The notes under the pieces are model-generated. The model was not told where the DNA came from. It did no database searches and was given only the letters and a program-made list of their open reading frames with translations. Position numbers and translations under genes: made by a program. From Candidatus Magnetominusculus sp. LBB02 (GTDB taxonomy: Bacteria; Nitrospirota; Thermodesulfovibrionia; Thermodesulfovibrionales; Magnetobacteriaceae): a DNA stretch of 33,728 nt. Within the stretch, counting starts at the first letter, position 1. Each line of letters starts with the position of its first letter. The stretch is from assembly GCA_022321325.1 (NCBI GenBank), contig JAKOEO010000026.1, forward strand, positions 1-33,728. The letters run 5' to 3'. Below, one piece after another: positions 15,151-21,627 of this stretch.

Positions 15151-16389
15151 TTAATGATTCACATGGTCTTTTTTACTAAGAAGCCCCTCTGTAAAGCCGC
15201 AATCTTCCTCGTTAAATACCTCGGTAAACACCGGAAGTACCTTGTTAAATATGAATAGCAGCAGAAGCGGCATAAGCAACAGCCCTGTAATTGGTATCGG
15301 GCCTTCAAGGAATGTCTCCATGCTGCGGGGGATTATTGGCATATTATACGTCAAAAACCCTCCTAAACTCTTCGACATTGACTGGCCTCCGATTACCACA
15401 TCCCAACGCATCGTAAATACGCCGATTAAGACCAGCATTGCAGATATAAACGCCCGCAGCATTGACAGCCTCGGCAGGAGCAGGAGAATCAGGGGCAATA
15501 TCATGCCCAGCAGCCACTGAACAACCAGCATCTTAAATGCAAACCGCTGAAACAACAGCTCGCTCATTATGCTCCAGAATTCCTCAGCCGTATAGGCATG
15601 AAATACGATGTCTATGCCCTCAAGCACGATTGCCGCTACCAAGAACCACACCAGCACCTTGCACATGCTCCTTATGGTGGCGCCGCAGATAAAATTTCCC
15701 TTCAGCGACATGCCCAGTATATATGTTACTACGCATCCCGCTACGCCGGAGATAATCGCGGACATCAAAAATATAAACGGCATAAGCGGCGTCTTCCAAA
15801 GAGGCACCGTCTTTACCGAACCAAATATAAAGCCAACGTAACCGTGCAGGAATGCCGCCGCAGGGATACCAACCGCCGCAAGGATTCTAACTATTTTATG
15901 GTCAGTCTCAAGCGCCTTTTCGCTGACGTCATAACTGCCCAGCGTCATCGCGTTATAGATTAACCCAAGCAGACCCTTCTTCTCCTTTGCCTGTTCAATG
16001 ATAAACGGCCTGAATACAAACCATATCTCGGCCAGCACTATGGCCATATATGTCAGGTAAACCACTGTAAAGGCCGCAATGGCCGAGTAAAAATGCGGTG
16101 TCAAAATCATATTTATCGAGTTCAACGGATGAGTAAGGTGCAGCATCAACGGCGAGGTTGCCATCAACAGTAGGGCAAAGGAAAAGACCAGAGAAAACTT
16201 TGCCACAGGTTTCAACTCAGTCTTGCCAAATACATGATACATGCTCGACAATACAAACGCCCCAGCCACAAGTCCCGTTATATAAGGATATACGACTATG
16301 TGTATCGTCCAGTATATATACTCGTTCGGATACGTAAACCCCTCTTTTATAGTCCATAACGCCCCATGGGCTAAGTGCTCTTCCATCAT
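15151..16389 (-). CDS. NrfD/PsrC-type membrane quinol-oxidising subunit (module 1)
   Basis: 412 residues, polytopic with about ten hydrophobic segments, same family as the product at 12321-13556 but clearly diverged, so this is an old duplication or two separate acquisitions. Notable stretches are WTIHIVVYPYITGLVAGAFV near the start, LMLHLTHPLNSINMILTPHF, and PIIPRSMETFLEGPIPITGL near the end. GAGGTG precedes two adjacent ATG codons (16389 and 16386). Spacing favours the second, so the start is uncertain by one codon. It lies 39 bases after the module 1 ferredoxin. Its expected role is the membrane quinol site of a cytochrome c reductase or its reverse. Confidence 0.88.
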   Translation of the reverse strand: MMEEHLAHGALWTIKEGFTYPNEYIYWTIHIVVYPYITGLVAGAFVLSSMYHVFGKTELKPVAKFSLVFSFALLLMATSPLMLHLTHPLNSINMILTPHFYSAIAAFTVVYLTYMAIVLAEIWFVFRPFIIEQAKEKKGLLGLIYNAMTLGSYDVSEKALETDHKIVRILAAVGIPAAAFLHGYVGFIFGSVKTVPLWKTPLMPFIFLMSAIISGVAGCVVTYILGMSLKGNFICGATIRSMCKVLVWFLVAAIVLEGIDIVFHAYTAEEFWSIMSELLFQRFAFKMLVVQWLLGMILPLILLLLPRLSMLRAFISAMLVLIGVFTMRWDVVIGGQSMSKSLGGFLTYNMPIIPRSMETFLEGPIPITGLLLMPLLLLFIFNKVLPVFTEVFNEEDCGFTEGLLSKKDHVNH

Positions 16390-16428
16390 TTCACCTCATA
16401 AATTTTATTAATTATCATAATTTCCACG

Positions 16429-17205
16429 TCAGCGAACTATGGAGTCCAAACCAATGTAAAACACCTGCGGTTCGTTGCCGTACTCAGGCTTTAACACTGA
16501 CACTCGCTCTGTGCTGATTATCTTCGCCAGCTCGCTTGCCGGGTCGTTAAGCATTCCAATTTTCCTTGCACCAAAGGCACAGGCATCCATACATGCCGTA
16601 TTCATTCCTTTTGTTATCCTGTGGTAACAAAAAGTGCACTTGTCAGCGCTGTTAGTAATCGGGTTGAAAAAGCGGGCAAGATATGGACAGTTATTGATGC
16701 AGTACCCACAGCCAATGCACCAATTTTTGTCAACCAGCACTACGCCGTCGTCAGTCTTATACGTAGCCCCAACCGGACAAACCTGAACGCAGGATGGTTT
16801 CTCGCACTGATTGCAGAGTTTGGGGACGAAAAATCCCTTAGCTATCTCGGCTTCATTTACTTCCTTGCCCTGCGGGTCGTTTTTTGTAAAGCCATGTCTG
16901 GCTCCCTGGGGTGAGTCAATGAGAACATCGCCGTCTTTGAGCTGTACATATCTTTCAACCCATGTCCTTTGGACATCTGTATTGAAAGGTATCTCGTTTT
17001 CCAGCTTACACGCCTTCACGCACATGCCGCAGCCAACGCACTTAGTTGTATCTACGACGAACGCCCAGCGCTTCTTCTCGCTATAAGGACGTATCAGCGA
17101 CGCCGCTGCCTCCGGCGTTAGTATCTGCAGAGCGCTTAACGGGATGACAGCGCCGCAAACGGCCAAAAACCCCATCTTTAAAAGTTCCCTTCGCGATAAA
17201 CTCAT
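16429..17205 (-). CDS. Tat-exported four-cluster ferredoxin subunit (module 1)
   Basis: 258 residues from ATG 17205, which has GGAG eight bases upstream; a longer frame to 17259 would overlap the cytochrome and lacks a site. The N-terminus SLSRRELLKMGF is a good Tat signal, so the folded protein with its clusters is exported. Sixteen Cys form four [4Fe-4S] sites: 56/59/62/66 (CVGCGMCVKAC), 131/134/139/143 (CNQCEKPSCVQVC), 163/166/169/173 (CIGCGYCINNC) and 190/193/205/209 (CTFCYHRITKGMN...CMDAC). It fits the PsrB/NrfC family and transfers electrons between the NrfD subunit and the tetraheme cytochrome, encoded 13 bases upstream. Confidence 0.92.
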   Translation of the reverse strand: MSLSRRELLKMGFLAVCGAVIPLSALQILTPEAAASLIRPYSEKKRWAFVVDTTKCVGCGMCVKACKLENEIPFNTDVQRTWVERYVQLKDGDVLIDSPQGARHGFTKNDPQGKEVNEAEIAKGFFVPKLCNQCEKPSCVQVCPVGATYKTDDGVVLVDKNWCIGCGYCINNCPYLARFFNPITNSADKCTFCYHRITKGMNTACMDACAFGARKIGMLNDPASELAKIISTERVSVLKPEYGNEPQVFYIGLDSIVR

Positions 17206-17218
17206 TACATTGTCTCCT

Positions 17219-17755
17219 TTATTTGCCAGCGGCCTTGAAACCGGCCGTGTGGACATCATGGCACATTACGCATTCAATGCCAGCGTTATGTTTAGTCGGG
17301 TCAATCTGCTTGAACTTAACGGTTTCTTTAACCGTTCCTTTGGTCATGACATAGGTCTGCGGCCTATAGGACAGCTCGGCATGGCAGCGCTTGCACAGCT
17401 CGCGCGAGCGGTCTATGCCTATATCCAACAGATAGCCGAAGTCCCCCTTCAGATCAATTGGATGGCTTTTCTTTGCCGACTCAACCATTACATGGCAGTT
17501 CTCGCACTGAATGTTCTGATGCCCTGAGGCATTAATCTTGTCAACCAGGTCAGGATGACATTGCTGGCAGAACTCCTTTCCCTTGTACTTCACAGTAAAA
17601 TCTTTACTAGTAGTCTCTGCGCTCAAACGGTGCCATTGGTATTTATAGTCGCCGTTTTTTGCCGCAAAGTCGTGTGGAACCAATATCATACGCATTACTA
17701 AAATTGCTACTATGACGGCTAATACGACAAATACGGGTCTCCATGCATGGCTCAT
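17219..17755 (-). CDS. Membrane-anchored tetraheme cytochrome c (module 1)
   Basis: 178 residues with an N-terminal hydrophobic helix (about 8-26) lacking a clear cleavage site, so probably a membrane anchor with the rest in the periplasm. It has four CXXCH sites: CQQCH 63-67, CENCH 84-88, CKRCH 121-125 and CVMCH 162-166, spaced like those of the module 2 cytochrome. It is the first gene of the six-to-eight-gene redox block and lies about 45 bases downstream of the predicted transcript start of a perfect-consensus promoter. AAGG lies nine bases before the ATG. Confidence 0.92.
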   Translation of the reverse strand: MSHAWRPVFVVLAVIVAILVMRMILVPHDFAAKNGDYKYQWHRLSAETTSKDFTVKYKGKEFCQQCHPDLVDKINASGHQNIQCENCHVMVESAKKSHPIDLKGDFGYLLDIGIDRSRELCKRCHAELSYRPQTYVMTKGTVKETVKFKQIDPTKHNAGIECVMCHDVHTAGFKAAGK

Positions 17756-17806
17756 CTCATTACACCTTCTTTCTCTAAAATTATGCTCATACTAAAATTA
17801 TTCGCT

Positions 17807-17835
17807 ATTATAAAACTTGCCATATGCGATGTCAA
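17807..17835 (-). promoter_or_regulatory. Perfect-consensus sigma70-type promoter of the redox block
   Basis: On the minus strand TTGACA (17835-17830) and TATAAT (17812-17807) are separated by exactly 17 bases, matching both consensus hexamers. The predicted start near 17800 gives a leader of about 45 bases before the first cytochrome ATG at 17755. Both boxes at full consensus suggest strong, largely constitutive expression of this redox block. Confidence 0.75.
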
Positions 17836-18035
17836 TGACTTTTTAGACCATCAAAAAAATAATTTATCGGGCTGCCGCATGTTGAGCCGTCTGATGAGTT
17901 TGAGAAATATATGCCTGTGCGGCTATTGTTTTATTTCTATGGATTTTGTTATGTTTTATAGTTAACGCTGTTTCGTACCGGCGGGAGTACTTTACACACA
18001 GAGAGAGAATGAGGACTATAAGGAGGGTTTCAGGG

Positions 18036-19268
18036 ATGGGTTTTGTCGAGGGTTTGAAATGTCGTGAGTGTGGGCGGGAGTATCAGACTGCCCCGATTTA
18101 TGTGTGCGAGTTTTGCTTTGGCCCGCTTGAGGCCGTTTATGATTATAAAAAAATAAAGAAATCTCTTAATCGAAAGAAAATCCTTCAGCGTGAGAAGAAT
18201 CTCTGGCGCTATAAAGAACTTCTCCCTATAGACGGCGAACCGCAGGTTGGGCTTTGCTCCGGGTTTACCCCGCTTGTCGAGACGAAAAACCTTGCGCGCG
18301 AGCTTGGCGTTAAAACTCTCTATGTCAAGGATGACACCGTAGTGCATCCCACGCTGTCATTTAAGGACAGGGTGGTGGCGGTTGCCCTTACCAAGGCCAG
18401 GGAGTTTGGATTTGACACGGTTGCCTGCGCCTCTACCGGCAATCTTGCCCACTCGGTCTCTGCCCACGGCGCTAAGGCCGGCTTTAAAAGATTTATCTTT
18501 ATTCCTGCAACGCTTGAGGCCAGCAAGATAACCGCAGCCCTCATCTATGAACCTAATCTTATCGCCGTTGACGGCAACTATGACGATGTCAACCGCCTCT
18601 GCAGCGAGATTGCAAATAAATATAAGTGGGCGTTTGTAAACATAAACATTCGACCCTATTATGCCGAGGGGTCAAAGACGCTTGGCTTTGAAATCTGCGA
18701 ACAACTTGGTTTCAATGCCCCCGACAATGTCGTAGTGCCATGCGCAAGCGGTTCGCTGCTGACAAAGGTATGGAAGAGTTTTAAAGAGTTTCACGAAATC
18801 GGCGTGATTAAAAAACTACAGACGAAGGTCTTTGCCGCGCAAGCCAAAGGTTGTAACCCAATTGTTGCCGCCCTTAAAAGCCACACCGACGTTATCAGGC
18901 CGATTAAGCCAAACACAATAGCAAAGTCCCTTGCCATAGGTAACCCTGCAGACGGCTACTACGCCGTTAAGGTCGTTCAGGAGACGGGCGGCTGCGGCGA
19001 AGAGGTTACAGACCAGGAGATTATTGACGGCATAAAGCTGCTTGCTAAGACTGAGGGGATTTTTGCCGAGACTGCCGGGGGCGTTACCGTAGCCGTGACA
19101 AAGAAGCTCATAGAAAACGGCAGCATTGGGAAAAACGACACCACTGTCATCTGCGTTACAGGCAATGGGCTGAAAACACAGGAGGCCCTTACCGGCCACA
19201 TGCTCAATGCCCATTATATTCCACCGAATATGGAATCGTTTGAAAAGGTCTTAGCGTCATTAAAATAA
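18036..19268 (+). CDS. thrC: Threonine synthase family PLP enzyme, Zn-ribbon type
   Basis: 410 residues from ATG 18036 (AGGAGG at 18021-18026, nine bases upstream; ATG 18009 in the same frame is the alternative). The start carries a CxxC pair (CREC at 9-12, CEFC at 24-27), a small zinc-ribbon seen in one threonine synthase branch. The PLP lysine is Lys110 in HPTLSFKDR, and ASTGNLAHSVSAHGAKAG is the phosphate-binding loop. ThrC converts O-phosphohomoserine and water to threonine. The gene opens a cluster with a ThiS-like carrier, a NIL protein and a second, shorter thrC (361 residues). One of the two may therefore use a sulfur donor instead of water (see findings). Which one makes threonine cannot be decided here. 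Confidence 0.9.
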   Translation: MGFVEGLKCRECGREYQTAPIYVCEFCFGPLEAVYDYKKIKKSLNRKKILQREKNLWRYKELLPIDGEPQVGLCSGFTPLVETKNLARELGVKTLYVKDDTVVHPTLSFKDRVVAVALTKAREFGFDTVACASTGNLAHSVSAHGAKAGFKRFIFIPATLEASKITAALIYEPNLIAVDGNYDDVNRLCSEIANKYKWAFVNINIRPYYAEGSKTLGFEICEQLGFNAPDNVVVPCASGSLLTKVWKSFKEFHEIGVIKKLQTKVFAAQAKGCNPIVAALKSHTDVIRPIKPNTIAKSLAIGNPADGYYAVKVVQETGGCGEEVTDQEIIDGIKLLAKTEGIFAETAGGVTVAVTKKLIENGSIGKNDTTVICVTGNGLKTQEALTGHMLNAHYIPPNMESFEKVLASLK

Positions 19269-19293
19269 CAATTATATTAACGAAGGAGGATAT

Positions 19294-19572
19294 ATGGCCG
19301 TAAAAGTTAGAATACCAACGCCGCTACAGAAACTTACCGAGGGCAAGGAGGAGGTTGAGGCCGCTGCAGGGACTATTATAGATGTGGTCAAAGACCTCGA
19401 CAGCCGCTATGCGGGCATTGCCGAGAGGATTTCAGATGGCGGCAAGATTCGACGTTTTGTCAATATCTACATAAACGAAGAGGATATAAGGTTTTTGCAG
19501 GGCGAGATGACACCGTCCAAAGACGGCGATATCATTTCCATTGTGCCTGCAATAGCCGGCGGCCTCATGTGA
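19294..19572 (+). CDS. ThiS/MoaD-family sulfur carrier protein with C-terminal GGLM
   Basis: 92-residue ubiquitin-like protein: VKVRIPTPLQKLTEGKEEVE, IIDVVKDLDSRYAGIAERI, VNIYINEEDIRFLQGEMTPS, KDGDIISIVPAIAGG. The fold, length and the D-G-D-x-I-x-I-V-P-A-x-A-G-G end are those of MoaD/ThiS/CysO proteins, which carry sulfur as a C-terminal Gly thiocarboxylate. Here the diglycine (89-90) is followed by Leu-Met, so it cannot be adenylated without removal of two residues, as done by JAMM-type proteases in the Mec+/HcyD systems. GGAGG precedes the ATG. It sits 25 bases after the first thrC and 22 before the NIL gene, arguing for amino acid sulfuration rather than molybdopterin or thiamine synthesis. 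Confidence 0.88.
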   Translation: MAVKVRIPTPLQKLTEGKEEVEAAAGTIIDVVKDLDSRYAGIAERISDGGKIRRFVNIYINEEDIRFLQGEMTPSKDGDIISIVPAIAGGLM

Positions 19573-19594
19573 TGCCCGCGATGGAGGATATGAT

Positions 19595-19831
19595 ATGAAA
19601 AAGCGAATAAGGCTGACCTTCCCGCAGGACTTAATAAAAGAGCCTGTGATTTACACGATTGCCAAGAAATATGATATCATACCTAACATACGCCGCGCTC
19701 GGGTGACGGAGTCCGTGGGCGAGATGATACTTGAGCTTGACGGGCAAGAGGACAACTTGAACCTTAGCATAGAGGCCCTCAAAGAGACAGGCGTGGCGGT
19801 AGAATTAGTCGAAGGGGACATAATTCAATGA
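19595..19831 (+). CDS. NIL-domain protein
   Basis: 78 residues comprising a NIL domain only: KKRIRLTFPQDLIKEPVIY, IIPNIRRARVTESVGEMILE, EALKETGVAVELVEGDII. NIL domains are ferredoxin-like folds named for their Asn-Ile-Leu-type motif. They occur at the end of the MetN methionine ABC transporter, where they bind methionine, and fused to ferredoxins in sulfate reducers and methanogens in clusters linked to homocysteine synthesis. No cysteines for clusters are present here. GGAGG precedes the ATG. Placement between a sulfur carrier and a thrC paralogue supports a role in methionine or homocysteine metabolism, possibly as a methionine sensor. That role is inferred. Confidence 0.88.
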   Translation: MKKRIRLTFPQDLIKEPVIYTIAKKYDIIPNIRRARVTESVGEMILELDGQEDNLNLSIEALKETGVAVELVEGDIIQ

Positions 19832-19858
19832 TTTTGGACGAGGATAACCGGAGGGCAG

Positions 19859-20944
19859 ATGTCTTGGGATGAGCGTCAGGGAAGCGCCTGGCAGGGGATA
19901 ATAGCGCATTACAGGGAGTTTTTGCCTGTTACGGCGGCCACACCTCTGATAACTTTAAACGAGGGCAACACGCCTCTAATAGAGGCAAGGAATCTTTGTC
20001 AGAAACTTGGCTTCAGCGGCAGGATTTATTTTAAATTCGACGGCTTAAACCCCACTGGTTCATTCAAAGACAGAGGGATGACGATGGCCATATCCAAGGC
20101 CGTTGAGGCTGGGTCGCGGGCTGTTATTTGCGCCTCTACCGGAAACACATCGGCCTCGGCGGCAGCCTACGCCTCACGGGCTGCCATTCGTTCTGTGGTA
20201 ATCATCCCTGAGGGGAAAATCGCCCTTGGCAAACTTGCCCAGGCTATCATTCACGGTGCCTCAGTGCTTCAGATAGAGGGTAATTTTGATGAGGCGCTTG
20301 CCATTGTAAGGAGGATTGTCGAAAAATATCCCATTACGCTTGTAAACTCGATAAATCCATTCAGGTTAGAGGGACAGAAGACGGCGGCCTTTGAGGTCTG
20401 CGACCAGCTTGGCACTGCCCCCGACTATCACATGCTGCCGGTTGGAAACGCTGGCAATATCACGGCCTACTGGAAAGGCTATAAGGAATACAAGCAGGCC
20501 GGAAAGATAAACACTCTGCCTAAGATGATAGGATTTCAGGCGGCGGGGGCGGCCCCTATTGTGCTTGGCCATCCTGTTGAGAAACCTGACACCATAGCTA
20601 CAGCAATAAGGATAGGCAACCCTGCAAGCTGGTGCCTTGCCGTAGAGGCGCAGACCCAGTCGGGTGGTCTCATTGACTCGGTCACTGACGAGGAGATTCT
20701 TGCGGCCTATTCGCTTTTGGCAAGGACTGAGGGCGTATTTTGCGAACCTGCCTCGGCGGCCTCCGCAGCCGGTGTAATTAAACTTAATAATGCCGGATAT
20801 TTCGCTTCCGGCAGCACCGTAGTCTGTACGCTTACCGGGGCTGGTCTGAAAGACCCCGACTCAGTGTTTAAGGTGACGAAAGAGCCGCTTAAAACATGGT
20901 CTGATATGAACGCAGTCGAAGAGTATATAAAGAATCTGCTGTAG
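19859..20944 (+). CDS. thrC: Threonine synthase, short type
   Basis: 361 residues, the length of the common short threonine synthases. [19 protein letters not shown] is the family start, Lys70 in [11 protein letters not shown] binds [17 protein letters not shown] is the phosphate loop, and [28 protein letters not shown] and [11 protein letters not shown] follow. All features of an O-phosphohomoserine-using threonine synthase are present. GGAGGG stands before ATG 19859; it follows the NIL gene by 27 bases and ends the cluster. It differs from the first thrC by lacking the zinc-ribbon and about 50 residues. Having two such enzymes around a sulfur carrier is unusual, and either could be the sulfur-using one. 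Confidence 0.92.
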   Translation: MSWDERQGSAWQGIIAHYREFLPVTAATPLITLNEGNTPLIEARNLCQKLGFSGRIYFKFDGLNPTGSFKDRGMTMAISKAVEAGSRAVICASTGNTSASAAAYASRAAIRSVVIIPEGKIALGKLAQAIIHGASVLQIEGNFDEALAIVRRIVEKYPITLVNSINPFRLEGQKTAAFEVCDQLGTAPDYHMLPVGNAGNITAYWKGYKEYKQAGKINTLPKMIGFQAAGAAPIVLGHPVEKPDTIATAIRIGNPASWCLAVEAQTQSGGLIDSVTDEEILAAYSLLARTEGVFCEPASAASAAGVIKLNNAGYFASGSTVVCTLTGAGLKDPDSVFKVTKEPLKTWSDMNAVEEYIKNLL

Positions 20945-21022
20945 CGGCGTAACATTATCTTATTTACATATTCCGGCGTTGGCGGTGTTTGTATGAAGTG
21001 TGGAATGCACATTGCCGCTATG

Positions 21023-21053
21023 CAGGGGCGGCGCTGACTGACCTCCGCCCCTG
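21023..21053. terminator. GC-rich hairpin between convergent genes
   Basis: CAGGGGCGG (21023-21031) and CCGCCCCTG (21045-21053) form a perfect 9-bp stem around a 13-base loop, lying between the converging second thrC and the secreted-protein gene. It lacks a U-tract on either side. A bidirectional transcription stop or block is plausible. Confidence 0.4.
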
Positions 21054-21072
21054 ACTCGGCGGCTCTGCTTAA

Positions 21073-21471
21073 CTAGTAGTCCTTAATATTGCACTTGGCC
21101 GGGTTCTTCTTGTGTTTAATGCTGATTTGTGTTTCAGCCGCATCGCCGGTACACTCGCCAACTATCTCTCCCCACTTCTCGCCATCTTTGGGTTGATTGA
21201 AAACAGCCGGCATCTTAGCTTCATTTTTCTTTAAGCATATCTTTGCAGCGCGCATAACCTCTTCAATGCACTCGTCCTCGGAGATGGAATAGCATTGCTG
21301 TAAATATTTCGTTGCACAAAGGGTGTTTGGAGCTAAGGTTGTCATAGAGTCTATCCACTGCTCTTTCTTAATGGTATCGCCGGCAACAGCGTTTGACGCC
21401 AAGGCCGCGATTGATGCGAAAACAACCAAAGCCACTACATATACAACCCGCTTAATACTCGTGTTTTTCAT
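21073..21471 (-). CDS. Secreted small protein with six cysteines, unknown function
   Basis: 132 residues. A Sec signal peptide is evident (KNTSIKR, hydrophobic VVYVVALVVFASIAALA, cleavage near AVAGD at about 30). The mature part, about 100 residues, has six Cys (CATKYLQQC, DEC, KIC, GEC, KC), an even number that suits three periplasmic disulfides; the first pair has C-x7-C spacing and no CXXCH, so it is not a cytochrome. GAGGTG precedes the ATG. I do not recognise the family. It is a single gene with its own promoter-like signals, lying downstream of the patatin gene on the same strand with about 157 bases between. Confidence 0.75.
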   Translation of the reverse strand: MKNTSIKRVVYVVALVVFASIAALASNAVAGDTIKKEQWIDSMTTLAPNTLCATKYLQQCYSISEDECIEEVMRAAKICLKKNEAKMPAVFNQPKDGEKWGEIVGECTGDAAETQISIKHKKNPAKCNIKDY

Positions 21472-21499
21472 TTTTCACCTCTTTTTTTTGATACCTGAT

Positions 21500-21529
21500 G
21501 TTATAACATTTTCGCGATGGCTTTTACAA
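21500..21529 (-). promoter_or_regulatory. Putative promoter of the secreted cysteine protein
   Basis: Minus strand TTGTAA (21529-21524) and TATAAC (21505-21500), spacing 18. The -10 box lies inside a perfect 10-base palindrome TGTTATAACA that could also be a regulator site. It lies about 30 bases before the ATG at 21471. Confidence 0.4.
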
Positions 21530-21627
21530 TGCCATCTCTGAGTCTCTTAATAGTATGTAATATCTGCGTGGGACTTTTTATTAGCTTGCCGTAACGACTT
21601 CCCTTACGCTGTCAACGGAATGAGTCA

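Noticed and set aside
14480-17755. Plus-strand open frames of 60-130 codons opposite the cytochrome, ferredoxin and NrfD genes
   Set aside because: All are antisense shadows of clearly conserved genes, without starts preceded by ribosome sites.
12321-17755. Polysulfide, nitrite or DMSO reductase operon
   Set aside because: No molybdopterin or pentaheme nitrite reductase catalytic subunit is present; only cytochrome, ferredoxin and NrfD-type subunits.
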